64,000 bases of DNA. Source: Vibrio sp. BS-M-Sm-2 (GTDB taxonomy: Bacteria > Pseudomonadota > Gammaproteobacteria > Enterobacterales > Vibrionaceae). Numbering within the stretch: the first letter of the stretch is position 1; every line of letters begins with the position of its first letter. The stretch lies in assembly GCF_041504345.1 (NCBI RefSeq), contig NZ_CP167894.1:2542001-2606000 (forward strand), given 5' to 3'. This document shows positions 47,300 through 56,000 of this stretch, in pieces. Below the pieces are notes generated by a model that was given only the letters and a program-made list of their open reading frames with translations, was not told where the DNA came from and made no database searches. A program made the position numbers and the translations under genes.

Positions 47300-48988
47300 T
47301 TACTCTTCCCAAACTACCAATTTATCTTTCGGCCAGTTATGACCGACTTCGTGGTACTTCTGCTCAAGGATATGTCGTTTGATCTTAAGAGTAGGAGTTA
47401 ACACGCCATTCTCAATACTCCACGGTTCCTTAATCATCAATACACCTTTGATTTTCTCATGTGAGGCGAGTTGTTCGTTCATTTTTTCGATAACACGCTT
47501 GGTGGTTTTCTCATAACGGGCTCGATCAAAATTAGGGAAGTCGTGTGGAACGACAAGCAAAATAGGACCAGGTAAGCCTAAACCTATCAAACACATCATT
47601 TCTACGCGGCTGTATTCAAAGAGTTTGTTCTCGATAGGTACAGGAGCAACAAACTTACCTTTCGCGGTTTTAAAGGTATCTTTTTTACGTCCACGAATAG
47701 TTAGGTAGCCTTCGCTGTCGATATCACCAATATCACCAGTATGCAGCCAGCCATCAGAGTTAAAAGACTCTTGGGTTGCAATGTCATTTTTGTAATAACC
47801 AGAGAACATGCCCTTGCTTCGAACCAAAATCTCCTCGTCCTCTGCAATTTTGAGTTCGATCCCCGGGCCTGCGTTACCTACAGTACCAATTTTGTCAGCT
47901 CTAAAAGGGTGATTAATCGTGCTGTAGGCGAAAGACTCTGTCATTCCCCATGCCTCGGTAATGTGCAGACCAACACTTTCATACCATGCAAGTAGAGCTG
48001 GTGATACAGGCGCAGAGCCACATCCAAGAACACGAGCTTGATCCAAGCCTAGGCCATCGGCAAGCTTCTTCTTAATGATGTTGTTGATAAACGGAATCTT
48101 AAGTAAGAAGTTCAGTTTCTTCTGTGGCAATTTGTCTTGGATTCGCTGTTGGAACAGTGTCCATAAACGAGGAACTGAAATGAACAGAGTAGGACGATGC
48201 ATTTTCACATCATCAATAAACGTGTCTAAAGACTCAGGGAAAGCCGTGACCACGCCACCCATTACTGAAGAACCAAAGATGTAAACGCGTTCTGTAATAT
48301 GAGCAAGCGGTAGGTAAGAAAACAGGCGATCGCCGGGTTGGATACCAATATGGTCGATCAGCCTTTGAACTGACCATGTAAAGGCGCCGTATGTAAGCAT
48401 TGCCCCTTTTGGTAATCCAGAGGTGCCTGATGTATACACTAATGACATTAGCTTGTCGTCGTGATGTTGAGGACGTTTGGTGGATGGTTCATGCGTATCG
48501 ATCAGCTGTTCAAACGTGTGTTGGCATTTGGCTGCCGTATCGTATGGTAGAGAGATGCTGATTAAGTCGGGATTGTCATCCAATACCTTTTGGGTAGCAG
48601 CAGGATCATCTAGCTTACCTGCAATCACTATTTTACTTTCACTGTGCTCAATACAGTATTGGATGGTATCTGCACCAGCTGTTGGAAAGATTGGAACGCT
48701 GACAAAATCTCCTAACATCATGGCAAGATCGCAGATAAACCACTCTGCACAGTTTTTCGAGACGAGAGCTATTCGATCGCCTGATTGGGCTCCGAGTCCT
48801 TCTAATGCTGACGCCAGTTTCAGTGCTTTATCGGCCACTTCTTGATAAGTAAATTCGACAAATTGGCGGTTAATAATTTGTTTTAAATAGACCTCATTTG
48901 GGCGTTCTTCTGCCCATTTTAGGATCATTTCATTTGGTGTTGGGAGAGCTGTTGCGTTTTCTTGGCTAAACTCGTTAGGCTGAATCAT
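47300..48988 (-). CDS. Long-chain acyl-CoA synthetase-like AMP-forming ligase
   Basis: The 562-residue protein activates a carboxylic acid via an acyl-AMP. The AMP-binding motif YTSGTSGLPKGAM (about 189-201), the GMTES motif near 345, GWLHTGDIG and the C-terminal GRKKDTFKTAKGKF (catalytic Lys region) are intact. The overall form, with an internal insertion between motifs, is that of the FadD15-type long-chain fatty acid ligases rather than E. coli FadD. A GGAG box precedes the ATG. The substrate chain length is inferred; it stands alone between terminators. Confidence 0.9.
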   Translation of the reverse strand: MIQPNEFSQENATALPTPNEMILKWAEERPNEVYLKQIINRQFVEFTYQEVADKALKLASALEGLGAQSGDRIALVSKNCAEWFICDLAMMLGDFVSVPIFPTAGADTIQYCIEHSESKIVIAGKLDDPAATQKVLDDNPDLISISLPYDTAAKCQHTFEQLIDTHEPSTKRPQHHDDKLMSLVYTSGTSGLPKGAMLTYGAFTWSVQRLIDHIGIQPGDRLFSYLPLAHITERVYIFGSSVMGGVVTAFPESLDTFIDDVKMHRPTLFISVPRLWTLFQQRIQDKLPQKKLNFLLKIPFINNIIKKKLADGLGLDQARVLGCGSAPVSPALLAWYESVGLHITEAWGMTESFAYSTINHPFRADKIGTVGNAGPGIELKIAEDEEILVRSKGMFSGYYKNDIATQESFNSDGWLHTGDIGDIDSEGYLTIRGRKKDTFKTAKGKFVAPVPIENKLFEYSRVEMMCLIGLGLPGPILLVVPHDFPNFDRARYEKTTKRVIEKMNEQLASHEKIKGVLMIKEPWSIENGVLTPTLKIKRHILEQKYHEVGHNWPKDKLVVWEE

Positions 48989-49025
48989 TGTCTAACTCCA
49001 TGTTTTTCGCTAAGTTATTTTTGTT

Positions 49026-49055
49026 AAAATCATGTTAAATGTACCATGATTTTTT
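49026..49055 (-). terminator. Possible terminator between the AraC gene and the acyl-CoA ligase gene
   Basis: AAAATCATG and CATGATTTT are perfect 9-bp arms around a 10-base loop. A- and T-runs flank both sides, so it could end the AraC-type gene on the minus strand. Confidence 0.5.
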
Positions 49056-49071
49056 CTTTTAGGGAGTAAAA

Positions 49072-49815
49072 TTAGCGTTTTCTGTTATCTGTGCAGGCAC
49101 GTCTGTAACTTGCAGGTGTTACTCCGGTCCTTTTCTTAAAAATTCTCGAAAAATATGACACGTCCTTGTATCCACATTGATAGGCAATTACGGCAATTTT
49201 TGATTCGGTATCCGCTTCAATCAATTTTTTGGCGAGTAGAATGCGTTTATCACAAACAAAGTCTCTAAAGCTTACCCCAAAGTGTAGATGAAACTTTTTC
49301 GAAAAGTAGGTTGTAGAACAATGACACTTCTCAGCGATCTCTGTTTCTCTAATTTCTTTGTTGATATTGTCCATGACAAAGTTAACGACTTCTGAAGTAA
49401 ACAACTTTGCAGGTAGTTGATTATTGTTATTTATGTTTCTGTCGAGATCGAAGTGGGATTCGAAGATATGCTGTGTTTTACTCTTAAGCTCTTCGAATGT
49501 ACTGGTCAGATGATTACTGTTTGTTTCGATAATGAAAAATATATTCTTATGATTTCGAATGATATTAGGTAACGAATCTGAACAAATAATGACAATTCTC
49601 TTGTTCAAGTTTTCACAAATAGATAATGCCATTGTAAGTAGTTGAAGTTTGTCAGGTCTATTCAATATAAAAAATACCAGTCTTACATCTAAGTTACTGA
49701 TTACAGATATATCTTGCTTACAATTCTTAATGGGGAAGTAGTGGCTTATTTTATTGATAATAACAGCATTAAAATCACTGTCTTTATCTGATAATAAAGG
49801 TGTGACTACTTTCAT
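49072..49815 (-). CDS. AraC-family regulator next to the tad locus
   Basis: The 247-residue protein has a C-terminal AraC/XylS DNA-binding domain with two helix-turn-helix motifs (EIAEKCHCSTTYFSKKFHLHFG and IAYQCGYKDVSYFSRIFKKRTG), ending in the typical GVTPASYRR. The N-terminal 120 residues alternate hydrophobic strands and helices like a receiver domain but lack an obvious phosphoacceptor Asp pattern, so it may be a pseudo-receiver. It is divergent from the flp-tad genes and is the best candidate for their regulator. The ATG lacks a clear ribosome-binding site. Low GC and rare codons match the tad locus. Confidence 0.82.
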   Translation of the reverse strand: MKVVTPLLSDKDSDFNAVIINKISHYFPIKNCKQDISVISNLDVRLVFFILNRPDKLQLLTMALSICENLNKRIVIICSDSLPNIIRNHKNIFFIIETNSNHLTSTFEELKSKTQHIFESHFDLDRNINNNNQLPAKLFTSEVVNFVMDNINKEIRETEIAEKCHCSTTYFSKKFHLHFGVSFRDFVCDKRILLAKKLIEADTESKIAVIAYQCGYKDVSYFSRIFKKRTGVTPASYRRACTDNRKR

Positions 49816-49962
49816 ATAGATACCAACTCTATTTCATATTAAATTGTGAGTTAAAAAATAGACAAATAACGAAGCATAATAATTAGATTAGAAGTACCAC
49901 AAAAAAGTGCAAGTAAATGGCAAGAAAATCCTAACCTAATATATCTCTCACCTCTAGATTTA

Positions 49963-49976
49963 GTTTACAGGTAAAC
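49963..49976. promoter_or_regulatory. Palindrome upstream of flp
   Basis: GTTTAC-AG-GTAAAC is a perfect 14-bp palindrome 34 bases before the first pilin gene. It may be an operator or a hairpin in the mRNA leader. No clean sigma-70 or sigma-54 promoter was found in the 194-bp gap. Confidence 0.45.
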
Positions 49977-50009
49977 AAAGCCTGATACGCAAATCAAGGA
50001 GAGGTTCTC

Positions 50010-50180
50010 ATGGATAAGTTTTTGAATAATTGTAAAGAATTCATGAAAGATGAAGAAGGGTTGACTGTAATCGAGTATGTAATCGGTGCAGCTTTATTGG
50101 TATTAGGTTTAACAACTGTATTTTCTGGTTTAGGGGCTACACTCGCAGCGAAACTGAACAGTATTGTTAATGGTCTATGA
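50010..50180 (+). CDS. flp: Flp pilin (type IVb prepilin), major
   Basis: The 56-residue prepilin has a 17-residue leader ending in Gly17, then a hydrophobic helix beginning LTVIEYVIGAALLV. The cleavage site Gly-Leu and the Glu at mature position 5 followed by Tyr (the Flp motif) are intact, so TadV should cleave it. Flp subunits polymerise into the adhesive Tad pilus. An AAGGAGAGG box precedes the ATG at 50010. It is the first gene of the locus and overlaps a second pilin gene. Confidence 0.93.
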   Translation: MDKFLNNCKEFMKDEEGLTVIEYVIGAALLVLGLTTVFSGLGATLAAKLNSIVNGL

Positions 50181-50328
50181 TCGGTTAGGAGTGAAGCTGC
50201 AAAGAGGGCTTACTTCGGTTGCCTACATTATCGCTGCTGCGTTACTTGTCATTGCTATAGGATTGGTTTTTTCTGGGATGGCGACAGCCTTACTTAGCAA
50301 AATCCAGAGCATTTTTTCGAGTGTATGA
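50170..50328 (+). CDS. Second Flp-like pilin lacking Glu5
   Basis: This 52-residue frame starts at an ATG inside the end of flp (11-base overlap) and has a 13-residue leader MVYDRLGVKLQRG followed by LTSVAYIIAAALLVIAIGLV, a hydrophobic helix similar to the first pilin (both share VFSG). The Glu at mature position 5 is replaced by Ala, so it may be a minor pilin or a non-polymerising form. A second pilin gene is also present in the classical tad locus of Aggregatibacter (flp-2). Confidence 0.82.
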   Translation: MVYDRLGVKLQRGLTSVAYIIAAALLVIAIGLVFSGMATALLSKIQSIFSSV

Positions 50329-50337
50329 ATTAAATAT

Positions 50338-50868
50338 ATGATTAATGAGCCTTCAGTTTTTTGGGCATTGCTAATTGCAGTTTCGGTATACGATGTTGAG
50401 AAACATCGTATACCAAACAAAATATTGATACTGTTTTTGTTTGTGTACTTTTTATCAATGTTTAACCGCAATTACACCTTTGATGTTTTTTTAATGTCCT
50501 TAGTTGGATTCGTGGTGTTTTTTTGTTTTGGATTACTCTTATATTTTTTAAGAGCTATGTCTGCAGGAGATGTGAAGCTATTAGGTATTGTAGGGATGTA
50601 TCTTGGGTGGGGACAATTACTTGATGCATCGTACTTTATCTTACTTTCTGCTGGAGTGATCGGGACTTTCTACTTGCTATATAATTTTTCCAACTCGAAC
50701 AGTCTTAGTATCAAAGGCTATTTTGAAAATAAGCTAATTGTGCTTGGTGGAGTAGCACCAGTATCAAATGAAAGTACTAGTTTGCACGCTAGGTATTCAA
50801 ATAAGGTGACGATGCCTTTTGCACCCTCTGTTGTTATGGGATTAGCGATGTATAGCTACTTTACTTAA
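50338..50868 (+). CDS. tadV: Prepilin peptidase TadV (CpaA)
   Basis: TadV is the membrane aspartic peptidase that removes Flp leaders. The 176-residue protein is short, like TadV/CpaA, with about five hydrophobic segments. Both catalytic aspartates are seen: Asp19 in VSVYDVEKHRIPNK and the second in AMSAGDVKLLG (GxGD-like motif). It follows the pilin genes directly. Confidence 0.9.
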   Translation: MINEPSVFWALLIAVSVYDVEKHRIPNKILILFLFVYFLSMFNRNYTFDVFLMSLVGFVVFFCFGLLLYFLRAMSAGDVKLLGIVGMYLGWGQLLDASYFILLSAGVIGTFYLLYNFSNSNSLSIKGYFENKLIVLGGVAPVSNESTSLHARYSNKVTMPFAPSVVMGLAMYSYFT

Positions 50869-50905
50869 ACCTGTTGTTGGTTAGCTTTGTGGAGAGGAAT
50901 AATAT

Positions 50906-52255
50906 ATGGATATTATAGGGCGTACTGCTCCAACAACTTTGAAGCCTCAAATTTCAGCCCCAGCCGTTCCTACATCTATTGATATGTTGGGTGTTCCTGA
51001 AGTCGTTATTGAAAACCTTGTACTCAAGCATTTGTCTGCTTACCCTAAGTCGGATGTGTTAGAACTCTCTAATTATATGTGTGTTGTCACCCATATTGTG
51101 GAAAGTGCTTTGGCCGTTTTAAGGAAAAAGTCGTTAATTGAGGTATTTCAGCCTACCTCAGATCTTTCTCTATCATCAGTTTCCCATAGTCATGTCCGTT
51201 ACTCCCTTTCTGAAAAAGGGCTGGAAGAAGCTGATCTTGCCTTTAAACGTGATGCTTATTTAGGGCCCGCGCCAGTTTCGCTTGACCAGTACAGTGATGT
51301 GGTCAAACAGCAAGACCTGAGAGTAGAGCTAGTCACTAGACCACATGTCGAAGCTGCTCTGGATGATGTATATGGTGTCGATAAAATGATTTCAGTGCTA
51401 GGGCCTGCAATCAATTCTGGACGTGCTTTGTTGTTATATGGGCACGCTGGTACTGGTAAAACCTTTGTCGCGAGCCGAATTGTCAATGCGCTGCACACCT
51501 CTGTGTTTATCCCTTATGCAGTCTATGCCTTAGGTAATATTATCAAGGTGTTTTCTGCACAACATCATAAACCGTTGGATAGTAACGGCAGTGATCAAAG
51601 TATTTCTCTCAAAGATCAATACGACAAGCGTTGGCTTAATTGTGAAAGGCCAAATATCCAAGTTGGGGGTGAACTGACTATGGATATGCTTGAAGTTAAT
51701 CATTCAGAAAATAGTCGAGTCTGGTTAGCCCCAGTACAAATGATGGCAAATAATGGGATTTTTGTCATTGATGACCTTGGTCGTCAGCCTATGCCGGTGG
51801 ATGCGCTTCTTAATCGTTGGATTGTACCGATGGAGTACTCATTCGACTATTTGTCGCTGCCTAATGGTCAGCAGATAACGATGCCATTTGTATTAACTCT
51901 TGCCTTTTCTACCAATCTAAACCCAAAGAAAATAAGCGATCCCGCCTTTTTACGTCGTTTAGGTTACAAGATTGAATTCAAGCCACTTAACCAGCGAGAT
52001 TATGAAGCTTTATGGATGAGCGTCGTTGCTGATAGAGAAGTAGAGCTTCAAGACGGCTTCTTTGAGCGTTTGTCTCAAATGCACACGCTGCTTAAGGTGC
52101 CACTTTTCCCATGTTTACCGAAAGATCTCGTTGGTATAAGCAAAGATATTCTTTCGTTTGAGCAGCTACCACCTGTTATCACATTCGATATTCTTTCCAT
52201 GGCATGGGAAGTCTATTTTACCTCTGATGGACACGAGGAAGAGAATAATGAATAA
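50906..52255 (+). CDS. AAA+ ATPase associated with Flp pilus assembly
   Basis: The 449-residue protein has an N-terminal part (about 25-115) resembling a winged helix, then an AAA+ core with Walker A GHAGTGKT (179-186) and Walker B GIFVIDDLGR (284-293). No membrane segment is seen. This ATPase is not part of the classical Aggregatibacter tad set; I know similar ones as ATPases with chaperone-like annotation linked to Flp loci in Vibrio. Its 3' end overlaps the rcpC start (ATGAATAA), implying translational coupling and a role in the machinery. Exact function unknown. Confidence 0.8.
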   Translation: MDIIGRTAPTTLKPQISAPAVPTSIDMLGVPEVVIENLVLKHLSAYPKSDVLELSNYMCVVTHIVESALAVLRKKSLIEVFQPTSDLSLSSVSHSHVRYSLSEKGLEEADLAFKRDAYLGPAPVSLDQYSDVVKQQDLRVELVTRPHVEAALDDVYGVDKMISVLGPAINSGRALLLYGHAGTGKTFVASRIVNALHTSVFIPYAVYALGNIIKVFSAQHHKPLDSNGSDQSISLKDQYDKRWLNCERPNIQVGGELTMDMLEVNHSENSRVWLAPVQMMANNGIFVIDDLGRQPMPVDALLNRWIVPMEYSFDYLSLPNGQQITMPFVLTLAFSTNLNPKKISDPAFLRRLGYKIEFKPLNQRDYEALWMSVVADREVELQDGFFERLSQMHTLLKVPLFPCLPKDLVGISKDILSFEQLPPVITFDILSMAWEVYFTSDGHEEENNE

Positions 52256-52997
52256 GAGTCAAGTTTTCCTACTGTTTTTACTGTCCGTAGTATTCGGCTT
52301 AGCGGCTGTATTTTTTGCTAAGCAGTGGATGGATGATCAAGTTCAGCCAACCGTTGAAGTTGAAACGGTCGAGCGTCACCCCGTTGTTGTCGCATCACAA
52401 GAAATTGAAGCCGGAACTATTATCGAGGATCAGTTTTTAACCACCAGATTGATGGAAGTTGATTGGATTAATGAAAATAACTATTCGGATAAAGCAGAGC
52501 TGATTGGCAAGGTTGTTGCGAATACTGTCTATGCGGGAGAGGTGCTTCACAAGTTACGATTTACTGTACCAGGAGAAGGGTCAACGCTTGCAGCTCTTAT
52601 CCCTGAAAATAAACGTGCGGTAACGATACGTGTTGATGATGTTATTGGTGTGGCGGGTTTCTTATTACCGGGTAACAAGGTTGATATTCTCAATACCGTT
52701 TCTTACGGAAAAAATTCTGCAGCGACTCAAACAGTATTAAAAGACATCAAGGTTTTGGCTGTCGACCAAACGGCTAAAACGAAAGAAAACAGTCCGATTA
52801 TTGTACGAGCGGTAACACTTGAGATGACGCCGAAAGAGGCAGAGAAACTTCTCACGGCTAAAAGCAAAGGCGATATTCAGCTGACTTTGAGAAACCCACA
52901 TGAAGTTGAGAAAAAAGTGGTTCGTCGATATGTGCCTAGACCAAGTGTCACCATTATCAAAGGTACAGAAACATCTAATGTGCGCGTCAAGGATTGA
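52248..52997 (+). CDS. rcpC: Flp pilus assembly protein RcpC/CpaB
   Basis: RcpC/CpaB is a periplasmic SAF-domain protein needed for Tad pili. The ATG at 52248 gives 249 residues with a single N-terminal membrane anchor (about 5-23) and a SAF domain (HPVVVASQEIEAGTIIEDQFL, about 44-64). The remainder is the RcpC domain (residues 75-200). It overlaps the ATPase gene and precedes the secretin gene by 8 bp. Confidence 0.92.
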   Translation: MNKSQVFLLFLLSVVFGLAAVFFAKQWMDDQVQPTVEVETVERHPVVVASQEIEAGTIIEDQFLTTRLMEVDWINENNYSDKAELIGKVVANTVYAGEVLHKLRFTVPGEGSTLAALIPENKRAVTIRVDDVIGVAGFLLPGNKVDILNTVSYGKNSAATQTVLKDIKVLAVDQTAKTKENSPIIVRAVTLEMTPKEAEKLLTAKSKGDIQLTLRNPHEVEKKVVRRYVPRPSVTIIKGTETSNVRVKD

Positions 52998-53005
52998 GGT
53001 GAAAT

Positions 53006-54460
53006 ATGAGAATATTAATTGCGTGTGTTTTGAGCCTGATTTGTATTTCGACGGCCAGTGTTGCGGCGTTACAAACGGGAAAAACAGTCACGGTTCCACA
53101 TCATAAATCTACGCATGTCGTGCTGTCGGGAAAAGCGGCGAAGGTTTCTCTTGGTGATCCTGATGTTTTAGATATTGTAATTTTAAAATCAAATGAAGTG
53201 TTTTTAATTGGTAAAAAATTAGGTGCGACAAACCTAATGGCTTGGGACTCTCGAGGTCGGTTAATTGAGTCTATTAACATTGAGGTTACTCATGATCTTA
53301 ATAGCCTCAAAGCTAAATTATATGAGTTCCTTCCAGATGAAACTATCGAAGTGCACAGTGCGCAGAACCGTCTATTATTGAGCGGTCAGGTGAGTAATCA
53401 ACAACAAATGAATGTCGCGATGCGAATTGCAGAAACGTATTCATCTGGGCAAACCGCTGACAAATCAAATGAAAGTGGTAGCGAGCAAGCCGCTGCTACC
53501 GGTGTTATCAATTTGATGTCCATTGGCGGGGCCCAACAAGTCATGTTAGAGGTAACCGTTGCCGAGGTTCAAAGAAGCTTGGTAAGAAAGTTTGATGCAA
53601 ACTTCCACTTCTTCCAAACCAGTGGGTCTGACTTTTCTTGGGGGGCGTCTTCCGTACCTGCAGGAGTATTAGGAGCAACGCCTATCTTTAATATTCCTAC
53701 GTCGACGGACTACGGCATATTAGGGTCATTCATTGATAGTAATACATTGTTTACTTTCGCACTGGACGTAGCAAAACAAAACGGGGTCGCTAAGGTATTG
53801 GCTGAACCGAATTTAACCGCATTAAGTGGTTCTAAGGCTGAGTTTTTAGCTGGTGGGGAATTTCCAATTCCAGTGCCTGATGAGGATGGTATTACGATTG
53901 AGTACAAAGAGTATGGTGTAGGTTTAAAGTTCATCCCAACGGTACTCAGTGACAAAAAAATCAACCTAAACTTAGCGGTTGATGTTAGTGAAATTGCCAA
54001 TAGTAGCTCGTTAACGATTGATCCTGGTACTACCAATGCGACTTACTTTATCCCTCCGATTACACGAAGAAGTGCGTCATCGACGCTTGAGTTAGCCGAC
54101 GGTCAAACTATCGGTATTGCGGGGTTGCTGAGTGAGAATGTTAGGGACATCAGTAACAAGATGCCAGGCTTTGGCGATGTGCCGATTTTAGGTCAGCTTT
54201 TCAATAGCCAAGAGTATGTATCTGGTGAAACAGAGCTCGTTATTCTTGTAACTCCTCGACTCGCTAAACCTATTGATCGAACGAAAGTGACGTTACCAAC
54301 CGATGCTTTTGTTGATCCTAATGACTTGGAATATTACTTATTGGGTCGAAGCGCTTATATAGCTGAACCGTCTGAATCTGATTCAGAACAGTCTCAAGCG
54401 TCACAGGATATATCACCGACCGATGGTGGTAGTGAAGGTTCATTTGGGCATGATTTATAA
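53006..54460 (+). CDS. rcpA: Tad secretin RcpA/CpaC
   Basis: RcpA forms the outer-membrane channel for the Flp pilus. The 484-residue protein has a signal peptide (to about VAA21), an N-terminal pilus-secretin domain (30-110), a BON-like linker (115-170) and the secretin core ending with VPILGQLFNSQEYVSGETEL, the family signature (about 400-430). The C-terminal tail is Ser/Glu/Asp-rich. A GAGGTG box precedes the ATG. Confidence 0.94.
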   Translation: MRILIACVLSLICISTASVAALQTGKTVTVPHHKSTHVVLSGKAAKVSLGDPDVLDIVILKSNEVFLIGKKLGATNLMAWDSRGRLIESINIEVTHDLNSLKAKLYEFLPDETIEVHSAQNRLLLSGQVSNQQQMNVAMRIAETYSSGQTADKSNESGSEQAAATGVINLMSIGGAQQVMLEVTVAEVQRSLVRKFDANFHFFQTSGSDFSWGASSVPAGVLGATPIFNIPTSTDYGILGSFIDSNTLFTFALDVAKQNGVAKVLAEPNLTALSGSKAEFLAGGEFPIPVPDEDGITIEYKEYGVGLKFIPTVLSDKKINLNLAVDVSEIANSSSLTIDPGTTNATYFIPPITRRSASSTLELADGQTIGIAGLLSENVRDISNKMPGFGDVPILGQLFNSQEYVSGETELVILVTPRLAKPIDRTKVTLPTDAFVDPNDLEYYLLGRSAYIAEPSESDSEQSQASQDISPTDGGSEGSFGHDL

Positions 54461-54470
54461 GGAGATAGAT

Positions 54471-54719
54471 ATGATTAGAATAATGATGGTCTTTCTCGTG
54501 ATGGTGTTGGTTGGCTGTGCAAATGATGCTCGTCTAGGGCACTCGGTAGCACTAGTGAAAACAGAGCAAACGTATAACCCTAATGCGACCCAAGAGAATT
54601 TACTCGAAGTACCTGATGGTACAGGGGAGCGGATGCAGACTGGTTACGACAGATATGTAGGCAGAGGTGAAAATGATCTGTCCGGAAGTAGTAGCCAGAT
54701 CTTAGAAGATTTTAACTAA
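54471..54719 (+). CDS. Small tad-locus lipoprotein
   Basis: An 82-residue lipoprotein: signal MIRIMMVFLVMVLVGC with lipobox LVGC (Cys16), then a polar, Asp/Glu/Asn-rich region with no family I recognise. The ATG at 54471 has an AAGGAGA box; the frame is open upstream within rcpA but that part is not expected to be translated. It takes the place of rcpB in the classical locus and may be a pilotin-like partner of the secretin; that is inference from position. Confidence 0.72.
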   Translation: MIRIMMVFLVMVLVGCANDARLGHSVALVKTEQTYNPNATQENLLEVPDGTGERMQTGYDRYVGRGENDLSGSSSQILEDFN

Positions 54720-54735
54720 ATCTGGAGGTACTCAC

Positions 54736-55998
54736 ATGTTGTATCGAGTATCACAAAGCCCGAAAAAACAACAAGGCTTAGTTGCGGTGATGATTACTGC
54801 TGCCTTGTTGGTTTTTCTAGCTGTCTCAGCGCTAGCTGTAGACATAAACCATATGGTCGTGAATAAAACGCGCTTACAAAATGCAGTCGATTCTGCAGCG
54901 TTGGCTGCCGCAACCATATTAGACAATAGTAAAGATAAAGACGCTGTAGACGCAGAAGTGGGTAAGGCACTTAATGCTATGGCGGCTTCAACCGGGAACC
55001 AAGAAATTGATTTCTCTACCGCTTCTATAGGTATTGATTATTCCAATGATCCACAGGACTTTACTGGCAGCGCAACTTTTGGTGCAAATGATGATGTTTA
55101 TGTGCGTGTTCGCGTAGATGCACTAGAAATGGACGAATTCTTTATTCAACTGTTTGGTCTTGAAAAAGTGGTATCGGCAAGTGCTGTCGCAGGACCGAGT
55201 TCAGGCCTCGCTTATAATAATGTTGTACCCATTGGAGTGTGTATTGGTGATGGTACTTCTGATAATGATGTTAATGAAGATGGTTATCATGACGAAACCG
55301 GTGAAGAGATAACCAATGTGTTCGGTTATGAAGTTGGAACCGTTCACGCTTTAAAGGTTGGAGACAGTAGTCTATCTGAAATGGGTAATGGTAATTATCA
55401 CCTGCTGGACTTTGGTTCTGGTGGTAACACTATCAAAGAAGGCTTAGGTGGTAGTTATGATCAGCCAGTTAAAATTGGTGAAGATATCACAACCAAACCT
55501 GGCGGCACGGTTGGTCCGACAGGTGATGGTTTAAATACTCGTTTTGGTGATTATGGCGGTGGATTATCGGCATCTGATTACCCTTCAGATTATGTGACCA
55601 CAGAACCTACCAATGAAATAACGATTGATGCCAATACTGGAGAGATCACTTTCGATGATAGCTACGATTACGCTCAATATAAGTTAGATACCAATGCCTG
55701 TATAGCAAGTGGCGGTTCTGGGTGCGCATCTAATGGTGTTGCTTGGCGTCGTATTTTACCTATACCTATGGTGGACTGCTCGGGTAAAAGTGGCGGCTCT
55801 ACCGACTTTACAGTGAATAAAATTGGCTGCTTTTTCTTGTTGCAAAAAGCACCAACTAACAACTCAGGTACACCCGCCGTTTTTGGTGAGTTTATACATT
55901 CTTGCAGTGTTACTGGTGGCTCTAGTAGTAATCAGTCGACAACCGAAGGGGCTTACAGGATTGTTTTGTATAAGGACCCTGATAGCGGGGAGTCGTAA
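54736..55998 (+). CDS. tadG: TadG-like pilus assembly protein
   Basis: The 420-residue protein starts with a short positive segment and a pseudopilin-like hydrophobic helix (LVAVMITAALLVFLAVSALAV, about 15-35), followed by VDINHMVVNKTRLQNAVDSAALAAA, the TadE/TadG-type DUF2134 signature. The C-terminal part is a large Asp/Gly/Ser-rich extracytoplasmic domain. In other loci TadG anchors or regulates pilus assembly. A GGAGG box precedes the ATG. Confidence 0.85.
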   Translation: MLYRVSQSPKKQQGLVAVMITAALLVFLAVSALAVDINHMVVNKTRLQNAVDSAALAAATILDNSKDKDAVDAEVGKALNAMAASTGNQEIDFSTASIGIDYSNDPQDFTGSATFGANDDVYVRVRVDALEMDEFFIQLFGLEKVVSASAVAGPSSGLAYNNVVPIGVCIGDGTSDNDVNEDGYHDETGEEITNVFGYEVGTVHALKVGDSSLSEMGNGNYHLLDFGSGGNTIKEGLGGSYDQPVKIGEDITTKPGGTVGPTGDGLNTRFGDYGGGLSASDYPSDYVTTEPTNEITIDANTGEITFDDSYDYAQYKLDTNACIASGGSGCASNGVAWRRILPIPMVDCSGKSGGSTDFTVNKIGCFFLLQKAPTNNSGTPAVFGEFIHSCSVTGGSSSNQSTTEGAYRIVLYKDPDSGES

Positions 55999-56000
55999 TT

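Noticed and set aside
49918..49935. Sigma-54 promoter before flp
   Set aside because: A TGGCA is present but no GC element at the right distance.
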